Positions 51,988 to 59,475 of a DNA stretch of 64,000 nucleotides are shown piece after piece (position 1 is the first letter of the stretch; the number at the start of each line of letters is the position of its first letter). The notes beneath the pieces were generated by a model. The model did no database searches. It was not told where the DNA came from and saw nothing but the letters and a program-made list of their open reading frames with translations. The translations under genes were made by a program, and so were the position numbers. The stretch comes from Compostibacter hankyongensis. GTDB taxonomy: Bacteria > Bacteroidota > Bacteroidia > Chitinophagales > Chitinophagaceae. The stretch is from NCBI RefSeq assembly GCF_039541075.1, contig NZ_BAABFN010000001.1:1184665-1248664 (forward strand). Reading direction: 5' to 3'.

Positions 51988-52957
51988 AAAGATCAGAGCA
52001 GGAATAGTGGGCGGCGGCGGATATACCGGCGGCGAGATGATCCGTTTGCTGCTGAACCACCCCGATGCGGAAATCGTATTTATCCACAGCCGTAGCAATG
52101 CCGGTAACCCCCTGCATGCCGTACATGCCGATTTGCTGGGCGATACCGATATGAAGTTCTCCGGAAAGCTGCAGCAGGATATCGATGTATTATTTTTATG
52201 CCTGGGGCACGGGGAATCCGGGAAATTCCTGGAGCAGAATGAAATCGCCCCTTCGATCCGGGTGATCGATCTCAGCCAGGACTTCCGTCTGGGTGAACAG
52301 AGTGGCGAACGGACCTTTGTATACGGGCTTCCCGAATGGCAGCGGGATAAGATAAAACAGGCAAAAAATATTGCCAATCCCGGGTGTTTTGCTACGACCA
52401 TACAGCTGGGACTGCTGCCCCTGGCCGGCGCAGGCCTGCTGAAGGAAGTGCATACTACCGGCATCACCGGTTCTACCGGAGCCGGTCAGAAGCTACAGGC
52501 CACCACACAGCACAGCTGGCGTAACAATAACGTAAACGCCTATAAGACGCTTTCGCACCAGCACCTGAAAGAGGTCGGGCGCACGCTGCGGGCGTTGCAG
52601 CCGGACTTTTCCGCGCCGGTCAACTTTATTCCCTGGCGGGGCGACTTTACCCGGGGTATCTTCGTGACCTCTACGCTCAGCTGTGCCCTTAGTCTCGAGG
52701 AAGCCAACGCTTTGTACCGCGAGTATTATGCACCCCATCCCTTCACCCATGTGAGCGACCGGATGATCGACGTGAAGCAGGTGGTGAATACCAACAAGGT
52801 AGTGGTGTTCCTGGAAAAGGTGGACGACAAGCTGGTGATCCATACTGCGGAGGACAATCTGGTCAAAGGAGCCTCCGGCCAGGCCATACAGAACATGAAC
52901 CTGATGATGGGCCTGGATGAAACCGCCGGCCTGAAGCTGAAGGGGGTGGTTTTTTGA
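51980..52957 (+). CDS. argC: N-acetyl-gamma-glutamyl-phosphate reductase
   Basis: This 325-residue reductase makes acylglutamate semialdehyde. The NADP loop is RAGIVGGGGYTGGEMIRLLL, the catalytic Cys is in NPGCFATTIQLGLLPL, and the substrate loop contains HQHLKEVGRTL. The C-terminal end GLDETAGLKLKGVVF is complete. It overlaps the cupin gene upstream. A repeat array and an AT-rich S23-type gene now separate it from argD, which in related clusters is close by. Confidence 0.95.
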   Translation: MTKKIRAGIVGGGGYTGGEMIRLLLNHPDAEIVFIHSRSNAGNPLHAVHADLLGDTDMKFSGKLQQDIDVLFLCLGHGESGKFLEQNEIAPSIRVIDLSQDFRLGEQSGERTFVYGLPEWQRDKIKQAKNIANPGCFATTIQLGLLPLAGAGLLKEVHTTGITGSTGAGQKLQATTQHSWRNNNVNAYKTLSHQHLKEVGRTLRALQPDFSAPVNFIPWRGDFTRGIFVTSTLSCALSLEEANALYREYYAPHPFTHVSDRMIDVKQVVNTNKVVVFLEKVDDKLVIHTAEDNLVKGASGQAIQNMNLMMGLDETAGLKLKGVVF

Positions 52958-52990
52958 AGGCGAAAGGTAAAAGGTGAAGGGTGAAAGGCG
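52955..52990 (+). repeat. Purine heptad array after argC
   Basis: AAAGGTA/AAAGGTG/AAGGGTG units repeat five times from the argC stop codon and end in a GCGCTTTTAAG core. A 7-bp hairpin, GATGTTT-tgcgag-AAACATC, follows at 52998-53017. Confidence 0.83.
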
Positions 52991-53030
52991 CTTTTAAGAT
53001 GTTTTGCGAGAAACATCATCATGAAATTCC

Positions 53031-53402
53031 ATGACTATGAGGGATTATAAAAAATTGGATGTGTGGAATAAAGCTCATGGGTTAACCCTGATGATTTATA
53101 AAGAGATTCTGCCCTCATTACCGGATTATGAAAAGTATGACCTTGCCAGCCAATTAAAACGTGCAACATATTCTATTCCGTTGAACATTGTTGAAGGCTG
53201 CGGAAAATATACCGACAAAGATTTTACCCATTTTCTGGATAATGCCCTTGGTTCGGTACATGAAGTTGAATATTGTGGTTTGCTTTCTGCCGAGTTAGGT
53301 TATTTGAATGAAGAACAGTTTAAAAAAATAGAAGTGCAGGTAAGTGAATTAAAAGCTATGTTGATTTCTTTTATAAAATTTTTACGCAAGGAAAAGCATT
53401 AG
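53031..53402 (+). CDS. Four-helix-bundle protein, S23/IVP type
   Basis: The 123-residue protein belongs to the four-helix-bundle family of S23 proteins encoded in 23S rRNA intervening sequences and of the Avd accessory proteins. Diagnostic parts are KLDVWNKAHGLTLMIYKEI, YDLASQLKRATYSIPLNIVEGCGKYT and a final helix EEQFKKIEVQVSELKAMLISFIKFL. The function of free-standing members is unknown. The gene is clearly richer in A+T than the arginine genes around it (many AAA, ATT and TTA codons) and is flanked by heptad arrays in opposite orientation, signs of insertion into the operon. ATG at 53031 or 53037 are both possible. Confidence 0.88.
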   Translation: MTMRDYKKLDVWNKAHGLTLMIYKEILPSLPDYEKYDLASQLKRATYSIPLNIVEGCGKYTDKDFTHFLDNALGSVHEVEYCGLLSAELGYLNEEQFKKIEVQVSELKAMLISFIKFLRKEKH

Positions 53403-53410
53403 CTCAAACG

Positions 53411-53447
53411 AGATTTACCTTTCGCCTTTTACCCTTAACCTTTTACC
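53411..53447 (-). repeat. Pyrimidine-sense heptad array before argD
   Basis: ACCTTTCGCCTTTTACCCTTAACCTTTTACC on the plus strand is the reverse complement of an AAAGGTA/AAAGGCG array. It is the only array in the window that does not follow the preceding gene in sense orientation. With the array after argC it forms an inverted pair around the S23-type gene. Confidence 0.8.
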
Positions 53448-53451
53448 TCTA

Positions 53452-54576
53452 ATGAAACTATTCGACGTTTATCCGTTATTTGACATTACACCCGTCAGGG
53501 CGCAGGGCAGCTATCTCTGGGACGACAAGGGGGAGCAGTATCTTGACCTTTACGGCGGACATGCGGTGATCTCCATCGGCCATACCCATCCCCGCTATGT
53601 AAAGGCCATTACCGAACAGCTGGGTAAGATCGCCTTTTACTCCAACTCGGTGCAGAATCCGCTGCAGCAGCAGCTGGCGGAAGAGCTGGGCCGGCAGAGC
53701 GGTTATGCGGATCATGCTCTGTTCCTGTGCAACTCCGGTGCGGAAGCCAACGAAAATGCGTTAAAGCTGGCCTCCTTTGCCACCGGACGAAAAAAAGTAA
53801 TTGCCTTTAAGCAGTCTTTTCACGGCCGTACCTCCGGCGCCGTAGCGGCTACGGATAATCCGAAGATCGTATCCCCGTTCAATGCCGGTCATGATATCGT
53901 ATTTGTGCCGCTGAATGATGCGGCGGCTTTTGAGGCGGCGATGAGCGATGAGGTGGCAGCGGTGATCATCGAAGGCATACAGGGTGTTGCCGGTATCCGC
54001 GTGCCGGAAGATCGTTTTCTGCAGCTGCTCCGCCGGCAGTGCGATGCGCACGGCGCCCTGCTTATCCTGGATGAGGTGCAATCCGGATACGGACGCAGCG
54101 GAAAGTTCTTTTCGCATCAATATGCGGGCATTCAGGCGGATATCATAACCCTGGCCAAAGGAATGGGCAACGGCTTCCCCGTGGGCGGCGTGCTCATCAG
54201 TCCGGGCGTCCGGCCCTGTTCGGGAATGCTGGGCACCACCTTCGGGGGCAACTATCTGGCCTGTGTCGCCTGTCTGGCTGTGTTGGACGTAATAGCGGAA
54301 GAAGGACTGGTTGAAAATGCTTTGGAGACCGGTAGCTACCTGATGGAGCAGCTGAAAAAGTTCCCTTTGCTGGAGCAGGTACGCGGCCGGGGGCTGATGA
54401 TCGGATTCGATGTGCCGGAATCGCATCAGTCGCTCAGGAAAGCGCTGTTGTTCAAACACCGGATATTTACCGGCGCCTCCGGAAAGCAGACGATCCGGCT
54501 TTTGCCGTCGCTTTCCCTGTCGAAGGCTGAGGCAGACCGCTTCCTGGAGGTGCTGCAACTGGAACTGGGATCATAA
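53452..54576 (+). CDS. argD: Acetylornithine (N-acylornithine) aminotransferase
   Basis: This 374-residue class III PLP aminotransferase makes N-acylornithine. GHTHPRYVKAITEQLG and FLCNSGAEANENALKLA are the N-terminal family motifs, LLILDEVQSGYGRSGKFF holds the PLP-ring Asp, and ITLAKGMGNGFPVGGVL holds the PLP lysine. The start at 53452 (MKLFDVYPLFDITPV) is the Bacteroidota-type N-terminus. argF' follows 18 bases later. No Shine-Dalgarno is seen, and the upstream repeat array ends 4 bases before the ATG. Confidence 0.95.
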   Translation: MKLFDVYPLFDITPVRAQGSYLWDDKGEQYLDLYGGHAVISIGHTHPRYVKAITEQLGKIAFYSNSVQNPLQQQLAEELGRQSGYADHALFLCNSGAEANENALKLASFATGRKKVIAFKQSFHGRTSGAVAATDNPKIVSPFNAGHDIVFVPLNDAAAFEAAMSDEVAAVIIEGIQGVAGIRVPEDRFLQLLRRQCDAHGALLILDEVQSGYGRSGKFFSHQYAGIQADIITLAKGMGNGFPVGGVLISPGVRPCSGMLGTTFGGNYLACVACLAVLDVIAEEGLVENALETGSYLMEQLKKFPLLEQVRGRGLMIGFDVPESHQSLRKALLFKHRIFTGASGKQTIRLLPSLSLSKAEADRFLEVLQLELGS

Positions 54577-54594
54577 AAAAATAAAATAGTTTAC

Positions 54595-55548
54595 GTGAAA
54601 AATTTTCTTTCAGTAGATGATGTAAGCAGTATCCCTTCCCTGGTGGACAGGGCGTTGGGCTATAAAGCGGATCCGTTTAAGCAGGATACCCTGGGCAGGC
54701 ACAAGACCCTGGGCATGCTTTTTCTGAATCCGAGTATGCGTACCCGTATCAGTACCCAGGTGGCGGCGCGGAATCTCGGCATGGAGGTAGTGGTGTTTAA
54801 CATCGACAAGGAAGGATGGAAGCTGGAATTTGCGGACGGCGCTGTGATGAGCGAAGGCACCTCGGAACATGTCCGCGAAGCGGCGGCGGTGATGGGCCAA
54901 TACTTTGATATCCTGGCCATCCGCACCTTTCCCGCGCTGAAAGACCGCGAAGAGGATTACAGCGAGCAGTATATCAGCCAGTTTGTAAAGCATGCCGGCA
55001 TACCGGTGCTAAGCCTGGAAAGCGCCACACTGCATCCCCTCCAGAGCCTGGCCGATATCGTTACCATCAGCGAATGCTGGAAGGAAAAAAGAAAGCCGAA
55101 GGTGGTGATGAGCTGGGCGCCGCATGTCCGCGCGCTTCCCCAGGCAGTGCCCAACTCCTTTGCCCAGTGGATCAATGCATGGGATAAGGCCGACTTTGTG
55201 ATTGCCCAGCCCGAAGGTTATGAGCTGGATGAAAAGTTCACCCGGGGAGCCGTGGTCATGCACGACCAGGCCAAAGCGCTTGAGGGGGCGGATTTTGTTT
55301 ACGTGAAAAACTGGTCGTCGTATGCCGATTACGGTCAGATTACCTGCACCGACGCTTCCTGGATGATCACCCCTGAGAGGCTGCGGAATACCAACCGGGC
55401 CAGGATCATGCATTGCCTGCCGGTAAGAAGGAATGTAGTGATCGCCGACGCCGTGCTGGACAGCGCCGACTCTATCGTGGTGCAGGAGGCGGGCAACCGT
55501 GTATGGGCGGCGCAGGCCGTGCTCGGGGAGATATTAACGGCCTTCTGA
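54595..55548 (+). CDS. argF': N-acylornithine carbamoyltransferase
   Basis: This 317-residue transcarbamylase is of the Bacteroidota/Xanthomonas type that acts on acylated ornithine before deacylation. The carbamoyl-phosphate motif is NPSMRTRIST (46-55), followed by HPLQSLADI and the terminal HCLPVRRNV. Residue 90 is Ser (EGTSEHVREA), where the characterised N-succinylornithine enzyme of Bacteroides fragilis has Pro90 and N-acetylornithine enzymes have Glu, so the acyl preference is open. The start is a GTG. It follows argD by 18 bases and precedes argB by 45. Confidence 0.93.
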   Translation: MKNFLSVDDVSSIPSLVDRALGYKADPFKQDTLGRHKTLGMLFLNPSMRTRISTQVAARNLGMEVVVFNIDKEGWKLEFADGAVMSEGTSEHVREAAAVMGQYFDILAIRTFPALKDREEDYSEQYISQFVKHAGIPVLSLESATLHPLQSLADIVTISECWKEKRKPKVVMSWAPHVRALPQAVPNSFAQWINAWDKADFVIAQPEGYELDEKFTRGAVVMHDQAKALEGADFVYVKNWSSYADYGQITCTDASWMITPERLRNTNRARIMHCLPVRRNVVIADAVLDSADSIVVQEAGNRVWAAQAVLGEILTAF

Positions 55549-55593
55549 ACAAATGGCTTGCCGCGTCGGCGGTAGCTGGAAGAAGATATTGTT

Positions 55594-56385
55594 ATGGAAC
55601 AACTTTTCGTGATAAAGATCGGTGGCAACGTAGTGGATGACGCAAATTTTCTTTCGTCGTTCTTACAGGATTTTTCCATGGAGCGGGCACCGAGGATATT
55701 GGTGCACGGAGGCGGAAAGATTGCTACGCGCATCGGGGAAAAGCTGGGCATCGAAAGCCGGTATGTCAATGGCCGCCGGATCACCGATGCCGGTGCCCTG
55801 GACCTGGTGACGATGGTATACGGAGGGTTGGTCAACAAACAGATCGTGGCCCGGCTGCAGGCGTCCGGCTGCAATGCGCTGGGGGTGACCGGCGCGGATG
55901 CCGGGCTGCTGCCTGCCGTAAAGCGACCGGTAAAGGAAATCGATTACGGCTTTGTCGGCGATATTGAAAGCAGCCGGGTAAACACCGCGGGTGTACAGCT
56001 GTTGCTGAACCACGGTATCGTTCCGGTATTCGCTCCGCTCACGCACGATGGGAAAGGACAGATGCTCAACACAAATGCCGATACCATCGCTTCCTGCCTG
56101 GCCGTTGCGCTTTCTGAGCAATATGCCGTACGGCTGATCTTTTGTTTTGAGAAAAAGGGCGTGCTGCAGGATGTAGCGAACGATCAATCGGTAATTCCGC
56201 TTATCGATACACTGCGGTACCAGACCCTGCTGCAGGAAAAGGTTCTGGCCGACGGGATACTTCCCAAGCTGGAGAACGCTTTTTCCGCCTGCCGTTCCGG
56301 GGTGAAGGAAGTGCTGATCGGGGATGCCCGCGACCTCAAACAAAACTGCTCCGGGCAGGTTTCCGGAACGCTGATACGGTTATGA
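55594..56385 (+). CDS. argB: Acetylglutamate (N-acylglutamate) kinase
   Basis: This 263-residue amino-acid kinase phosphorylates N-acylglutamate. VIKIGGNVVDD and ILVHGGGKIATRIGEKLGIE are the N-terminal phosphate and substrate motifs, LGVTGADAGLL and LNTNADTIASCLAVAL the nucleotide part, and ILPKLENAFSACRSGVKEVLIG the C-terminal motif. Its small size and lack of the arginine-sensing N-terminal helix suggest it is not feedback-inhibited by arginine. It sits in the middle of the arginine operon, 81 bases before argE. Confidence 0.95.
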   Translation: MEQLFVIKIGGNVVDDANFLSSFLQDFSMERAPRILVHGGGKIATRIGEKLGIESRYVNGRRITDAGALDLVTMVYGGLVNKQIVARLQASGCNALGVTGADAGLLPAVKRPVKEIDYGFVGDIESSRVNTAGVQLLLNHGIVPVFAPLTHDGKGQMLNTNADTIASCLAVALSEQYAVRLIFCFEKKGVLQDVANDQSVIPLIDTLRYQTLLQEKVLADGILPKLENAFSACRSGVKEVLIGDARDLKQNCSGQVSGTLIRL

Positions 56386-56466
56386 TTTTAAACAGGGTGC
56401 CGCCTGTATCATCACTCCCCGCGAAGCTGCAGGAGGATATATCCGGCTGAGCGGAAAAACCAGGTT

Positions 56467-57531
56467 ATGGAATATGAACAGTTATACCGGGATGCGGTAA
56501 GTCTGCTGCAGGAGCTGATTGCGACCCCTTCTTTCAGTCGCGAGGAAGAGCAGACCGCCGCCGTGCTGACCCGTTTCCTGGGTGTCCGGCAGGTGGCCCA
56601 TTCCCGCACGGGAAATAATGTATGGGCCCTCAACCTTCATTTTGATCCGGCAAAGCCTACGATCCTGCTGAACTCGCACCATGATACGGTAAAGCCCAAT
56701 CCCGCCTATACGCGCGACCCCTTTAAGCCGGATATCGAAGACGGCAAGCTGTACGGGCTCGGCAGCAATGATGCCGGAGGATGCGTGACAGGTCTCGTGT
56801 CGGCCTTTTTACATTTCTATCCGCAAAAGGGCCTGAAATATAACCTGGCGCTGGCCATTACCGCCGAGGAGGAGATCTCGGGACCCAACGGTGTGGAATC
56901 GGTATTGCCGCAGCTGCCGCCGGTGGATTTTGCCATCGTCGGTGAGCCGACGCTTACCCAGCTGGCCATAGCCGAAAAGGGATTGCTGGTGCTGGATTGC
57001 AGTGTAGCCGGAAAGGCGGGGCACGCGGCCCGTGAGGAGGGAGAAAATGCGATTTATAAGGCGCTTCCCGATATCGAATGGTTCCGGACCTGGCAATTTC
57101 CCCGGGTTTCCGAAACCCTCGGACCGGTGAAGATGAGCGTTACCGTGATACAGGCGGGCCAGCAGCACAATGTTGTGCCGGCAGTTTGTAACTTTACGGT
57201 AGACGTGCGGGTAACAGACCAGTACACGCACGAAGAAATCCTGGAGACCATACGGAAGCATGTACGCTGTACGGTACAGCCCCGCTCGCTCCGGATGCGC
57301 AGTTCCCATATCTCGAAGGATCATCCCTTTGTACAGGCCGGCATCCGGATGGGGAAAAAGCTGTACGGATCGCCCACTACCTCGGATCAGGCGCTGATCC
57401 CTGCCCAGTCGGTAAAGCTTGGGCCCGGCGATTCCGCCCGTTCCCACAGCGCCGATGAGTTCATCTGGCTGCAGGAGATCCGGGAAGGGATTGAAACGTA
57501 TATTGAATTGTTAAAACAGGTAATGCAGTGA
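56467..57531 (+). CDS. argE: Acetylornithine deacetylase-like M20 metallopeptidase (N-acylcitrulline deacylase)
   Basis: This 354-residue M20-family zinc enzyme has LLNSHHDTVKPN (first zinc His and the catalytic Asp), YGLGSNDAGG (bridging Asp), TAEEEISGPNGVES (catalytic base and zinc Glu) and the dimerisation domain between about 175 and 285. In this pathway type the acyl group is removed from N-acylcitrulline after carbamoylation, which fits the location between argB and argH. Its stop overlaps the next gene's GTG start (GTGA). Confidence 0.93.
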   Translation: MEYEQLYRDAVSLLQELIATPSFSREEEQTAAVLTRFLGVRQVAHSRTGNNVWALNLHFDPAKPTILLNSHHDTVKPNPAYTRDPFKPDIEDGKLYGLGSNDAGGCVTGLVSAFLHFYPQKGLKYNLALAITAEEEISGPNGVESVLPQLPPVDFAIVGEPTLTQLAIAEKGLLVLDCSVAGKAGHAAREEGENAIYKALPDIEWFRTWQFPRVSETLGPVKMSVTVIQAGQQHNVVPAVCNFTVDVRVTDQYTHEEILETIRKHVRCTVQPRSLRMRSSHISKDHPFVQAGIRMGKKLYGSPTTSDQALIPAQSVKLGPGDSARSHSADEFIWLQEIREGIETYIELLKQVMQ

Positions 57532-58166
57532 GAACAGATAATAAGTTCTATTTTCCTGTGCTGGAAAACGATCGTGTACGGCTGAGACCATTGGAAACGG
57601 CAGATGTGGAAGCGCTGCTGCCTGTGGCCTTGCAGCCCTCGCTCTGGAAGATGGGTCTGCAGGATATCTCCGGCGAAGCGCAGCTCCGGGAATATATAGA
57701 AGAGGCGGTGCGTCAAAGAACAGAAGGGGAGGCCGTTCCAATTCTGATTTTTGATAAGCAGGCCGGGGCTACGGCGGGTTCCACACGTTTGATGAGTATC
57801 AGCCTGCCACATAAGCGGCTGGAGATCGGGGCTACCTGGATCGGGGAAAGCTTCCAGGGTACGGGGCTGAACAAGCATATGAAGCTCCTGATGCTTGAAT
57901 ATGCTTTTGAGACGATGGGCATGAACCGGGTGGAGCTTAAAACGGATATGCTGAATGAAAAATCACGGCGGGCTATCCTCAGTCTGGGCGCCCGGGAGGA
58001 GGGTGTTTTCCGACGCCATATGATCACGGCCGGCGGCCGCCTCCGGGATTCGGTATATTACAGTATCATTCGTGAAGAATGGCCTGAAGTGAAAGAAAAA
58101 TTATTACAACGGATAACGATGTACCCAAACAAAATATTAACGGATGAAACTCTGGCAAAAAGATAA
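57528..58166 (+). CDS. GNAT-family N-acetyltransferase, RimJ/RimL type
   Basis: The 212-residue acetyltransferase has a RimJ/RimL-like GNAT core (NDRVRLRPLETADVEALLPV at the start, GATWIGESFQGTGLNKHMKLLML as the acyl-CoA loop, and FETMGMNRVELKTDMLNEKSRRAI). It is translated from a GTG that overlaps the argE stop, and its end overlaps the argH start by 23 bases, so it is locked into the operon. Its acceptor is unknown; a side-role in acetylating an arginine-pathway amine or a ribosomal protein are both possible. Confidence 0.88.
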   Translation: MRTDNKFYFPVLENDRVRLRPLETADVEALLPVALQPSLWKMGLQDISGEAQLREYIEEAVRQRTEGEAVPILIFDKQAGATAGSTRLMSISLPHKRLEIGATWIGESFQGTGLNKHMKLLMLEYAFETMGMNRVELKTDMLNEKSRRAILSLGAREEGVFRRHMITAGGRLRDSVYYSIIREEWPEVKEKLLQRITMYPNKILTDETLAKR

Positions 58167-59475
58167 AAGCGCCCTGGCCGAGGTCGAGAAATTTACCGTA
58201 GGGGAAGACCGCGCCTTCGACCTGCTGCTGGCGCCGTTTGACGTGCTGGGCTCAATTGCTCATGTGAAGATGCTGAGCCGGGTGGGCCTGCTCGATGCGG
58301 GGGAAGCCGATCTGCTTGTGCAGGAGCTAAAACATATTTACGCCACCACGCTCGACTCGCAGTTCGTGATCCGGGAAGATGTGGAAGATGTGCATTCGCA
58401 GGTGGAGCTGATCCTTACCGGCAAGCTGGGCGACGCGGGGAAGAAGATACACAGCGGCCGCTCGCGCAATGACCAGGTGCTGGTCGATATCAAGCTGTTC
58501 CTGCGTTATGAGCTGGAAGTGCTGGTAAGGGAGGTAAAAGATTGCTTCGACCTGCTGCAGACCCAGAGCGAAAAATACAAGGATCACCTGCTGCCCGGTT
58601 ATACCCATCTGCAGATTGCCATGCCTTCTTCTTTCGGGTTATGGCTGGGCGCATATGCGGAAAGCCTGGCGGACGACCTGCTGACCGTACAGTCGGCTTA
58701 CCGGGTAGCCAATAAAAACCCGCTGGGCTCGGCCGCAGGCTACGGCTCTTCGTTTCCGCTGAACCGCCGGCTGACTACGGAGCTGCTGGGTTTTGAGGAC
58801 CTGAACTATAATGTGGTCTATGCCCAGATGGGGCGGGGAAAAACGGAACGCATCGTGGCGCAGGCGCTGGCGAATGTCGCCGCCACGCTGGCCCGGCTGG
58901 CCATGGATGTCTGCCTGTATATGAACCAGAACTTCGGCTTTATCAGTTTTCCCGACGAGCTGACGACCGGCTCTTCTATTATGCCGCATAAGAAGAATCC
59001 GGATGTGTTTGAGCTGATCCGCTCGTATTGCAACCAGATACAGGCGCTGCCGAACGAGATCGCCATGATGACGGTGAACCTGCCCTCTGGGTATCACCGT
59101 GACCTGCAGCTGCTGAAAACCCATCTTTTCCCGGCCTTTCAAAACCTGCGCGATTGCCTGCAGATGACCTGCCTGATGCTCAGCCGGATGCAGGTGAAGG
59201 AGCATATTCTGGAAGATGAAAAATACCGGTATCTCTTCAGCGTGGAAGCGGTGAACCGGCTGGTCCTGCAAGGCGTCCCGTTCCGCGATGCCTACCGCGA
59301 AGTAGGCCGCAGCATAGAGGCTGGTACTTTTTCATATGAGGGCGAGCTGCACCATACCCATGAAGGCAGCATCGGCAACCTGTGCAACGACGAGATCCGG
59401 TCTATGATGGATAAAGTGCTGAAAGGCTTTCCTTTTGACAAGGTGAAGGCCGCCCTCGAAAAGCTGCTGCATTAA
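58144..59475 (+). CDS. argH: Argininosuccinate lyase
   Basis: This 443-residue fumarase/aspartase-superfamily lyase releases arginine and fumarate. SQVELILTGKLGDAGKKIHSGRSRNDQV contains the conserved substrate region, LLPGYTHLQIAMPSSFGLWL follows, and the superfamily signature TGSSIMPHKKNPD is complete. It ends the arginine operon. Its start lies inside the GNAT gene, and its stop TAA shares a single TTAA with the stop of the convergent TonB receptor gene, leaving no space for a terminator between the two. Confidence 0.96.
   Translation: MKLWQKDKSALAEVEKFTVGEDRAFDLLLAPFDVLGSIAHVKMLSRVGLLDAGEADLLVQELKHIYATTLDSQFVIREDVEDVHSQVELILTGKLGDAGKKIHSGRSRNDQVLVDIKLFLRYELEVLVREVKDCFDLLQTQSEKYKDHLLPGYTHLQIAMPSSFGLWLGAYAESLADDLLTVQSAYRVANKNPLGSAAGYGSSFPLNRRLTTELLGFEDLNYNVVYAQMGRGKTERIVAQALANVAATLARLAMDVCLYMNQNFGFISFPDELTTGSSIMPHKKNPDVFELIRSYCNQIQALPNEIAMMTVNLPSGYHRDLQLLKTHLFPAFQNLRDCLQMTCLMLSRMQVKEHILEDEKYRYLFSVEAVNRLVLQGVPFRDAYREVGRSIEAGTFSYEGELHHTHEGSIGNLCNDEIRSMMDKVLKGFPFDKVKAALEKLLH

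Noticed and set aside
53031..53402. The four-helix-bundle gene as the Avd component of a diversity-generating retroelement
   Set aside because: No reverse transcriptase, template repeat or variable-repeat target was seen nearby; a free-standing S23-type gene is the simpler reading.
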